Below, piece after piece: positions 1 through 5,276 of a stretch of 5,920 nt of DNA (its first letter is position 1; every line of letters begins with the position of its first letter). Below the pieces are notes generated by a model, which saw only the letters and a program-made list of their open reading frames with translations, was not told where the DNA came from and did no database searches. Source of the stretch: Candidatus Peregrinibacteria bacterium (GTDB lineage: Bacteria; Patescibacteriota; Gracilibacteria; UBA1369; PNNO01); NCBI GenBank assembly GCA_014728955.1, contig WJKT01000106.1, positions 1 through 5,920 of the forward strand. Direction: 5' to 3'. The position numbers and the translations under genes were made by a program.

Positions 1-1
1 G

Positions 2-15
2 TGTAAGCGCTTGCT
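2..15. promoter_or_regulatory. Possible LacI/CcpA-family operator (cre-like palindrome)
   Basis: TGTAAGCGCTTGCT has a perfect AAGCGCTT palindrome at its centre. It fits the general LacI-family/cre pattern TGnAAnCGnTnnCA except for the last base (T instead of A). It overlaps the possible -35 element at 11-16, where a repressor would block the exporter promoter. A related core, TAAGCGCT, recurs at 74-81. The match is seen in the sequence; regulation is inferred, and the regulator gene is not in the window. The site could also serve a gene to the left of the window. Confidence 0.35.
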
Positions 16-38
16 ATAAATGAGCAACGTCATAAAAT
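11..38 (+). promoter_or_regulatory. Possible sigma70-type promoter for the ABC exporter operon
   Basis: TTGCTA (11-16) and TAAAAT (33-38) are separated by 16 bp, giving moderate matches to -35 and -10 elements. Transcription would begin near 45 and leave a leader of roughly 68 nt before the GTG start at 113. It is the best-looking pair in the 112-bp upstream region, but AT-rich DNA yields such pairs by chance. The -35 overlaps the palindrome at 2-15. Confidence 0.25.
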
Positions 39-73
39 GTACCAAAGTGAAGTTGATTTGTAAATGTCATCTA

Positions 74-82
74 TAAGCGCTA
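74..82. repeat. Second, partial copy of the AAGCGCT palindrome
   Basis: TAAGCGCT at 74-81 repeats exactly the 8-mer at 4-11; the two palindrome centres are 70 bp apart. The outer bases match the LacI-type consensus poorly, so this would be a weak auxiliary site at best. It lies between the possible promoter and the exporter start codon. One more AAGCGCTT occurs at 1846-1853 inside a coding region, so chance recurrence is possible. Confidence 0.25.
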
Positions 83-112
83 TTCTGTCTGTGTTTATTA
101 ATTGTCGATGGT

Positions 113-889
113 GTGAAAAAAGAAAAAATTTTTTCTAAAAAGAATGTACGAATTTTAAAGGAAATTGCTATTTCCGACTTTAAAGTGCGTTATCAGAATT
201 CTATTCTCGGTTATGTGTGGACGTTAATAAAGCCCCTATTACTTTTCGCGGTTTTATATGTCGTGTTTTCTGTTTTTATGCGCTTTCCGGTTGAACACTA
301 TCAGTTATATCTTTTGCTTGGTGTGATTATCTGGAATTTCTTTGCCGAGGCAACGTCAATTGCGCTTCGGTCTTTTGAAACCAAGCAGTCTTTAATTACA
401 AAAGTGTATTTCCCGAGAATTATCGTGGTAATTGCTTCAACGCTTACCTCGCTTTTGACTTTTTTGCTTAACATGATTGTCTTTTTTGTATTTCTTGCAA
501 TCAGCGATATCACTTTTTCGGCAAATTTCTTTTTTATGGTTGTGTATACGCTTGAATTATATTTTATTATTTTGGGGACATCGCTTATTTTATCAACGCT
601 GTATGTGAAGTTTCGTGATATATCGCATATATGGGATGTTTTATTGCAAATAGGATTTTGGATAACACCTATTATTTATCCGGTGACGATGGTTCCGGAG
701 ATCTATCATCGCTTTATTTATTTAAATCCGCTTGCGCGTCTTATTGAATATTCTCGTGCAATTTTTATTTTACATCACATACCGGCTTCTTCGCTTAATA
801 TGGTTTTGTTTATTATGACACTGCTTATTATGGTTGCCGGTGTCACGATTTTTTATACACAGGAATCATCTATTCCGGAAAATATTTAA
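113..889 (+). CDS. ABC-2 type polysaccharide/teichoic-acid export permease (Wzm/TagG/KpsM-like)
   Basis: This is the membrane subunit of an ABC exporter that moves a lipid-linked polysaccharide across the cytoplasmic membrane. The 258 residues match the usual 250-280 of the family. An amphipathic N-terminus carries the typical DFKVRYQNSILGYVW motif (22-36), followed by about six hydrophobic segments near 33-56, 62-85, 104-129, 138-164, 174-192 and 228-248. The late-family motifs FRDI (167-170), FWITPIIYP (182-190) and NPLARLIEY (205-213) are present. The start is GTG at 113: an in-frame TAA at 74-76 and the absence of ATG or GTG between leave little choice (a TTG/CTG start is unlikely), and the nearby ATG at 108 hits a stop at once. 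No Shine-Dalgarno is visible. Its ATPase partner starts 3 bp after the stop, so the two form an operon. Whether the substrate is an O-antigen-like, capsule-like or teichoic-acid-like polymer cannot be told from sequence alone. Confidence 0.93.
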   Translation: MKKEKIFSKKNVRILKEIAISDFKVRYQNSILGYVWTLIKPLLLFAVLYVVFSVFMRFPVEHYQLYLLLGVIIWNFFAEATSIALRSFETKQSLITKVYFPRIIVVIASTLTSLLTFLLNMIVFFVFLAISDITFSANFFFMVVYTLELYFIILGTSLILSTLYVKFRDISHIWDVLLQIGFWITPIIYPVTMVPEIYHRFIYLNPLARLIEYSRAIFILHHIPASSLNMVLFIMTLLIMVAGVTIFYTQESSIPENI

Positions 890-892
890 TCT

Positions 893-1624
893 ATGAATCC
901 TCTTATACATATCAACAATCTGCATAAAATATTCCGTATCCCTCGGGAAAAAAGAGATACACTAAAAGAGAATATCGTTCATTTTTATCGTCGTACGGGA
1001 ACGGAAGATTTTCATGCGTTAAAGGATGTTAATCTTTCCGTGCAGCCGGGTGAATTTATAGGGCTTATCGGTAAAAACGGTAGCGGAAAATCAACATTGC
1101 TTAAAATTATGGCTCGTATTTACAGGCAAACCAAAGGAGAGGTGTATGTTAACGGAACTGTTTCTCCTTTTTTGGAATTGGGAATAGGGTTTAATGGTGA
1201 TCTGTCGGCACGGGAAAACGTATATTTGAACGGTATTATCCTTGGGCTTAGCCGAAAACAAATTGATGCAAAGTACAAATCCATTGTGTCATTTGCCGGT
1301 CTGGAAGACTTTATGGAAATGAAACTGAAAAACTTTTCATCGGGGATGCAGGTTCGCTTGGCTTTTTCCATAGCAGCTACCATTGATGCGGATATTTATT
1401 TGTGTGATGAAGTCCTGGCGGTAGGGGATATAAATTTTCAGAAGAAGTCGCTCAATACCTTTGTTGATTTAAAGAAGAAAGGTAAAACCGTAGTGCTTGT
1501 CAGTCATGATTTGGATGCTATCAGGAAATTTTGCACACGTACGGTATTGCTTGATAAGGGAAGGATTATTAAAGAAGGAAAAACAGACCAGGTTGTTGAT
1601 TATTATGTTCAACACAGTGATTGA
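893..1624 (+). CDS. ABC transporter ATP-binding protein for polysaccharide export (Wzt/TagH/KpsT-like)
   Basis: This is the nucleotide-binding subunit that powers the permease encoded 3 bp upstream. Visible motifs are Walker A GKNGSGKS (60-67), the family's LELGIGF segment (94-100) in place of a classical Q-loop, the signature NFSSGMQ (147-153; SSGM rather than LSGGQ), Walker B IYLCDE (168-173), D-loop AVGD (176-179) and switch His205 in LVSHD. The LELG.GF and SSGM variants are typical of polysaccharide exporters rather than importers. At 243 residues it ends soon after the nucleotide-binding domain (YYVQHSD), so it lacks the C-terminal carbohydrate-binding domain of Wzt proteins from O8/O9a-type systems; export is then probably independent of terminal-residue recognition. 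The start ATG at 893 has no Shine-Dalgarno, so translation may be coupled to the upstream stop. The last 16 bp overlap the 3' end of the opposing glycosyltransferase gene. Confidence 0.95.
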   Translation: MNPLIHINNLHKIFRIPREKRDTLKENIVHFYRRTGTEDFHALKDVNLSVQPGEFIGLIGKNGSGKSTLLKIMARIYRQTKGEVYVNGTVSPFLELGIGFNGDLSARENVYLNGIILGLSRKQIDAKYKSIVSFAGLEDFMEMKLKNFSSGMQVRLAFSIAATIDADIYLCDEVLAVGDINFQKKSLNTFVDLKKKGKTVVLVSHDLDAIRKFCTRTVLLDKGRIIKEGKTDQVVDYYVQHSD

Positions 1625-2745
1625 TATACTTCAAGCGTTTGTTTGGCACATTGTTCCCATGAAAATTGCTGTGCCTGTTTTATGCCTCGCGTAGCGTAGA
1701 GGCGACGTTCCTCGGGACTGCTTATAAATTGAAGTATTTTTTCGGCAATGTCGCTTGGGTCGCTTGGTTCAATATATTTTACTGCGTCGCCACCAACTTC
1801 CGGTAGTGACGATATTCGTGATGTAACGGTAGGAGTTCCGCATGCAAGCGCTTCGAGCACCGGAAGTCCGAATCCTTCATAAAATGAGGGATATACAAAA
1901 CATTCACTTCCGCTTAATAGGTATGGAATATCTTTATCGGGAACAAAGCCTGTTCTGATAATATCATGTTCCAGCCCAAGTGTGCCTATTGCCTTATAGA
2001 TTTCTTCAAAAAACCAACCGTCTTTTCCAACCAGCAATAGTTTATGGGGTATATTTTTGGTGTCTTTTAATTTTTTAAACGCTTTTAATAAATTGCGAAT
2101 ATTTTTACGCGGTTCGATGGTCCCTACGTAGCAAATATATGGATTATCAATGCCGTATTGTGTGTGTACGGACATGAGTTTGGCTTTATCACGGATAGGC
2201 TTGAATCGTTCATGTGTGCCAAAATACGTAACATGTATTTTGTTTGCCGGTATGCCCAAATGCATAATAATATCTCCTTTTGTGTGCTCCGAATTGGTGA
2301 GCACAGCATCAGCATATTTTTTTATATTTTTAAATCGAAAATGATATAGCAGTTTGTTTTTTGCAAGATGATACTTCGGGAAATGAATGGTTGTCAGATC
2401 ATGAATAAATGCGACGGTTTTTTTCTTTGTAGGTTGCTGACAGATTTCCGATATTTGATATACATCGCATGGCTCGGTTATATGCTCAAGGTATGGATAG
2501 CGAACCGCAAGCCACCATGCGGTAATTAAACGCTGGGGAATAGTGTGCGCCTTCATCGAAACGTTTTGGTGTGGAGTTGCAAAGTTTAAATCGGTATATT
2601 TTGCATTATCACGCAGGTTGAATGCATATAAATGATAATTGTTTTTCTGATCGATTCGAAAGAGCGTTTGTAAAAGGTTGTACTGGTATTGCCCTATACC
2701 GGTACGGGGCATACTCAGGGCGGTAATATCGAATCCTATTTTCAT
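1609..2745 (-). CDS. GT4-family glycosyltransferase (GT-B fold, mannosyltransferase-like)
   Basis: A cytoplasmic, probably membrane-associated enzyme that transfers a sugar from a nucleotide-sugar donor to a growing glycan. With the chosen start the protein has 378 residues, usual for GT4. The N-terminal Rossmann half begins MKIGFDITAL and carries the glycine loop GIGQY (16-20) and HD at 115-116. The C-terminal half has VGTIEPRKN (207-215), with Arg213 and Lys214 as expected donor-phosphate contacts, and the EX7E motif in YEGFGLPVLEAL (Glu290 and Glu298). FSWEQCAKQTLEVY near the C-terminus is also typical. The frame is open back to an ATG at 2808, adding 21 residues, but MKIGFD at 2745 is the family-type N-terminus and the longer form would overlap the divergent gene starting at 2774. 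The motifs resemble mannosyltransferases, but donor and linkage cannot be assigned. The stop overlaps that of the convergent ATPase gene by 16 bp; no clear promoter pair is seen. Confidence 0.92.
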   Translation of the reverse strand: MKIGFDITALSMPRTGIGQYQYNLLQTLFRIDQKNNYHLYAFNLRDNAKYTDLNFATPHQNVSMKAHTIPQRLITAWWLAVRYPYLEHITEPCDVYQISEICQQPTKKKTVAFIHDLTTIHFPKYHLAKNKLLYHFRFKNIKKYADAVLTNSEHTKGDIIMHLGIPANKIHVTYFGTHERFKPIRDKAKLMSVHTQYGIDNPYICYVGTIEPRKNIRNLLKAFKKLKDTKNIPHKLLLVGKDGWFFEEIYKAIGTLGLEHDIIRTGFVPDKDIPYLLSGSECFVYPSFYEGFGLPVLEALACGTPTVTSRISSLPEVGGDAVKYIEPSDPSDIAEKILQFISSPEERRLYATRGIKQAQQFSWEQCAKQTLEVYQSLC

Positions 2746-2767
2746 ATGCGGTGTTAGCGTGTAATAT
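2739..2767 (+). promoter_or_regulatory. Possible leaderless promoter for the small coiled-coil gene
   Basis: TTTTCA (2739-2744), a 17-bp spacer and TAATAT (2762-2767) sit exactly 6 bp before the ATG at 2774, the spacing expected when transcription starts at the start codon. An overlapping perfect TATAAT lies at 2765-2770 but is so close to the ATG that its transcript would probably start inside the gene. The -35 covers the start codon of the divergent glycosyltransferase. Its reverse strand offers TATATT at 2768-2763 as a possible -10 for that gene, without a convincing -35. Confidence 0.35.
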
Positions 2768-2773
2768 AATGCC

Positions 2774-3112
2774 ATGAACAGTTTATCAGATACCAAAAAG
2801 AAACGCATTTTAAAGTTGCTTGAGAATATATCGAGTGATGTCTGTGCGTTACATAAAAAACAAGCTCGGCAATCTCATCATAAACAGTTATTAAAAGATC
2901 ATGCCGATTTGGTGGCTCACTATCGGCGTTTTAAATCACCCCGCAAAATATTTGGACGATTGATTGATCGCGCAAAGGGTAAATTTTATTATGAAACTGA
3001 ATATTTCATTGGAGAAATTATTGCGAGACAAGAAAAATTTAACAATGAAGTTATTGATTATCTCGAAAAACTTGAGAAAGAAGTAAAAACACTTAAGCGT
3101 CGTAAAAAGTAA
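2774..3112 (+). CDS. Small basic coiled-coil protein of unknown function in the glycan locus
   Basis: A 112-residue, Lys/Arg-rich, predicted mostly helical protein with no signal peptide or obvious membrane segment. Residues 55-104 run from SPRKIFGRLIDRAKGK through RQEKFN (85-90) into a heptad-like helix with Val93, Leu97, Leu100, Val104 and Leu107 in exact 4-3-4-3 spacing, ending in KRRKK. From memory, a similar SxR-x-G-(10-30)-Q-x-x-FN-coiled-coil segment precedes the catalytic domain of some methyltransferases and glycosyltransferases in surface-polysaccharide loci; here nothing catalytic follows. A role as a scaffold or membrane-surface anchor for the neighbouring glycosyltransferases is inference only. 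The ATG at 2774 has no Shine-Dalgarno and lies 28 bp from the divergent GT4 start. Its last 20 bp overlap the 3' end of the GT2-GT4 gene. Length, gap-filling fit between two certain genes and plausible composition support a real gene. Confidence 0.72.
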   Translation: MNSLSDTKKKRILKLLENISSDVCALHKKQARQSHHKQLLKDHADLVAHYRRFKSPRKIFGRLIDRAKGKFYYETEYFIGEIIARQEKFNNEVIDYLEKLEKEVKTLKRRKK

Positions 3113-5216
3113 TTTCGTGTGCTTCGGGGATTATCGGATTTTCATATTGTATTGAACGGTAATGTTTATCAACAAGCTTCTTTACCGTTTTTTGAAATTT
3201 CTTTTTGCTAAAATCTTTGCTTCGTTCGTATGCAGCGCGTTGTATCTTCTTTCGTTTTTTTGTATGTTTAATAAGTTTTTTTGTATGTTTTTTTAACTGT
3301 TTTGTAGTGCTAAAGGTAAAGCCGTTTTTCTTATGGGTGATGATTTCTTTTTGCCCGCCGCCGTTAATGACAATTGGCGCACATTTGTTTTGCATCGCTT
3401 CAACGGTTGTCATACCGAAATGTTCAATAAGGTGAGGATTTTTCTTCTCGTTTTGATTTAACCCGCATGCATGCCAAAAGATTTCTGCTTGCGCATAAAG
3501 CTTTTTTAGTTCTGTGTTGCTGACATTTTCACGTATTTCAATAGGTGCCGGATGAGATTTGATAAAATTTTTAACTCGTTTTAAATAGGTGTTTTTCTTG
3601 TCACTGCCTCCGGCCAGTATCAGCTTCCATCCCTTAAACAGTTTTGGATGTTTTTTGTATAATTGCCAAAACGTCCGGACCATTTCCAGCTGTTTTTTCG
3701 ACCCTGTGGGTTCAAATCGGCTCACGGATAGAATGATAGGTTTTTTCTTTAGCGAGCGGCTATATTTCATATCTACAGGAGGATAGATAATCATATCTGC
3801 GGTCATATCCCATCGTTTTTTGAGCCACCCCGTTGTGTAGTGTGAATTGGTAACAATTGTTTCGTAGTTGGGAGGATAAAAGAAATTTGCCCGGGGGCTG
3901 TCGGGAAAATGACAGATAAAAATATTTTTCAGTGCAAGAGCATTTACATGTGGGACCATATTGACGTTAATTGCTATGTCATGTTGCAATATTTCGTCTT
4001 CAACAACGGAAAATGGATTCTTTTTCATGCTGTTTGCCAGGCTCGGATTAATAACGGAATCCTTTTTGTTAATCGAAAGGGGAATAGTTTTAACGCTGCA
4101 CTTTTTAAGATTTAAATTGTACCATTTCTCAAGGTTTGAACGGGTGACGGGTTTATTGCTTAATAAGGTGACATCGTACGTGTCTTGCAGAGATTCGGCT
4201 ATAGTGCAGCCATATTTTTGTCCACCACCAATAAAATGAAGTGCGTGATCATACAGGCATACGGTTGGTTCTCTTAATTCCATGCTGAGCTCTATTTCGT
4301 TGAGCATGTTTTGTACACGATCGAACGGATAGACGGTAACTAACGTTTTTAGAATATCGGGAAGCACTTTTTTGATTGTTTTTTCGGGATGAGTTTTAAT
4401 CAGTTTATAGATCCCGGCCCTTACAAAATCATAAAGATAGTCGAATTGTTTGTTAATGTAGGGATGCGCGTTCTCCATTTGTGTGGCAAACTCATCCGGA
4501 TGATGTTTTGCAATAATAAGAAAACGATTTCTGTTGCAAAAATACCACGGGAGATCTTTGTCGCTGCTTCCGGTACCGTGAAATTCATGCAGAACCGTGC
4601 TTTTCGGATTAATAATAAGCTTCCATCCGTTTTTTTTCATCTTCATACCCATGTCCACATCTTCCACATACATAACAAAATCTTCATCAAACATCCCGCA
4701 CTCTTGTAATGCTTTTTTACGATAGGCAACAGAAGCGCCACTGGCATACTCAATGGTCCGTTTTTTCATGTTGGGATAATCTTCCTCGTTCATACCGATA
4801 TCCCGATAATAAAAATCATCAATTTCTTCAATACCTAGCGAGTTTATTTTTTTACTTTTTCGAAAAAGCACTTTTGATGAAACCCCGCCTATTTTTTTGT
4901 CTTTAAACGGTGCCAAAATATGTGATAACCAGCCGGGTCTGACAATGGTGTCAGGATTGAGGATAACAATGATGTCGTTGTTTGCTTTTTTAGTCCCGAC
5001 ATTAAGTGCATGGCAGTAATTATTTTTTTTGGATTTTATATAGGTGAGGTGCGGAAATTTCTTTGCAAGTTTTTTTCGCGCATGGTCTTGCTTATTGTTA
5101 TCAACAACAATAACTTCAAAATTCTCAACGTCTTTAGAAGTTTTATAAATAGAAGAGATACACCGCGCGGTCGGCTTAACATTTCCGAAATGTACTATTA
5201 CAATGCTTGCTTTCAT
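3093..5216 (-). CDS. Two-domain glycosyltransferase: N-terminal GT2 (rhamnosyltransferase-like) fused to C-terminal GT4
   Basis: A 707-residue protein in one uninterrupted frame, probably catalysing two steps in assembly of the exported glycan. Residues 1-250 form a GT-A, GT2-type domain: SIVIVHFGN at the start, VVDNN (37-41), the metal/donor motif ILNPDT (85-90), SGASVAYRK (159-167), the acceptor/catalytic motif YVEDVDMGMKMKKNGW (183-198) and HEFHG (210-214). A helical linker (about 251-316) leads to a GT-B, GT4-type domain: GGGQ loop (330-333), CHFPDSP (435-441), NSHYT...YPPVD, SVSRFEPTGSKK (497-508) with Arg500 and Lys507/508, and the EX7E motif EHFGMTTVEAM (Glu598 and Glu606), then GGGQKEI. 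The WHACG...EHFG style recalls the ALG11-like branch of GT4. Both domains keep their key residues, so both look active. The tail is extremely Lys-rich (640-680). ATG 5216 begins with the canonical GT2 N-terminus and has no Shine-Dalgarno. Confidence 0.94.
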   Translation of the reverse strand: MKASIVIVHFGNVKPTARCISSIYKTSKDVENFEVIVVDNNKQDHARKKLAKKFPHLTYIKSKKNNYCHALNVGTKKANNDIIVILNPDTIVRPGWLSHILAPFKDKKIGGVSSKVLFRKSKKINSLGIEEIDDFYYRDIGMNEEDYPNMKKRTIEYASGASVAYRKKALQECGMFDEDFVMYVEDVDMGMKMKKNGWKLIINPKSTVLHEFHGTGSSDKDLPWYFCNRNRFLIIAKHHPDEFATQMENAHPYINKQFDYLYDFVRAGIYKLIKTHPEKTIKKVLPDILKTLVTVYPFDRVQNMLNEIELSMELREPTVCLYDHALHFIGGGQKYGCTIAESLQDTYDVTLLSNKPVTRSNLEKWYNLNLKKCSVKTIPLSINKKDSVINPSLANSMKKNPFSVVEDEILQHDIAINVNMVPHVNALALKNIFICHFPDSPRANFFYPPNYETIVTNSHYTTGWLKKRWDMTADMIIYPPVDMKYSRSLKKKPIILSVSRFEPTGSKKQLEMVRTFWQLYKKHPKLFKGWKLILAGGSDKKNTYLKRVKNFIKSHPAPIEIRENVSNTELKKLYAQAEIFWHACGLNQNEKKNPHLIEHFGMTTVEAMQNKCAPIVINGGGQKEIITHKKNGFTFSTTKQLKKHTKKLIKHTKKRKKIQRAAYERSKDFSKKKFQKTVKKLVDKHYRSIQYENPIIPEAHEITFYDA
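3254..3290. repeat. In-frame 16-bp direct repeat, period 21 bp, in the GT2-GT4 gene
   Basis: GTTTTTTTGTATGTTT occurs at 3254-3269 and again, identically, at 3275-3290. The 21-bp period equals seven codons and gives the doubled KHTKK (643-647 and 650-654) in the Lys-rich C-terminal part of the protein. It may be a small internal duplication or convergent use of AAA/CAT/ACA codons. Copy-number change here would keep the reading frame. Confidence 0.6.
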
Positions 5217-5219
5217 AAT

Positions 5220-5247
5220 TTGATTTTATTAAAAACGGTGCTACATT
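5220..5247 (+). promoter_or_regulatory. Probable sigma70 promoter with extended -10 for tatD
   Basis: TTGATT (5220-5225) and TACATT (5242-5247) are 16 bp apart, and TGC directly before the latter (5239-5241) makes an extended -10 (TGnTACATT). Transcription would start near 5254, leaving a leader of about 23 nt with no Shine-Dalgarno. The site occupies nearly the same DNA as the opposing promoter at 5223-5250. Confidence 0.45.
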
Positions 5248-5250
5248 GAA
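5223..5250 (-). promoter_or_regulatory. Possible leaderless promoter for the GT2-GT4 gene
   Basis: Read on the minus strand, TTCAAT (5250-5245), 16 bp and TAAAAT (5228-5223) are followed by 6 bp and then the ATG at 5216. The -10 matches five of six consensus positions, the -35 only three. The 6-bp gap is what a leaderless transcript would need and equals the gap in front of the small gene at 2774. Confidence 0.35.
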
Positions 5251-5276
5251 AGTCGATAATTCATTTTACCCTTGCC

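Noticed and set aside
1..33. Minus-strand ATG at 33-31 opening a frame that runs off the left edge (MTLLIYSKRLH)
   Set aside because: Eleven codons are too few to tell from chance, and there is no recognisable N-terminus. It would make the palindrome at 2-15 coding, so it is worth recalling if flanking sequence becomes available.
1120..1383. Minus-strand open frame of 87 codons inside the ABC ATPase gene
   Set aside because: It is a shadow of a gene with complete ABC motifs; its translation has no recognisable domain. The same applies to the other short frames opposite the permease and the GT genes.
1645..1675. GGCACA/TGTGCC inverted repeat followed by TGTTTT, as a terminator for the exporter operon
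   Set aside because: The stem is only 6 bp with a 19-nt loop and a short T run, and it lies inside the coding region of the opposing GT4 gene.
1684..1703. GCCTC...GAGGC hairpin
   Set aside because: Five base pairs within GT4 coding sequence and no following T tract; explained by the protein-coding sequence.
1846..1853. Third AAGCGCTT palindrome as an operator
   Set aside because: It lies in the GT4 coding region, encoding part of EALAC just after the EX7E motif, and lacks the outer TG...CA bases.
2746..2808. Longer N-terminus for the GT4 gene, starting at ATG 2808 or 2775
   Set aside because: The extra residues do not resemble the family, MKIGFD is the usual N-terminus, and the longer forms would overlap the divergent gene at 2774.
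4100..4300. GT2-GT4 fusion as an artefact of a lost stop or frameshift between two genes
   Set aside because: The linker is a continuous frame with ordinary composition, and no internal start with a family-type N-terminus follows a degraded stop region.
3961..4709. Plus-strand frames of 92 and 106 codons opposite the GT2-GT4 gene
   Set aside because: Both lie across conserved GT domains on the other strand and show no independent start context or family features.
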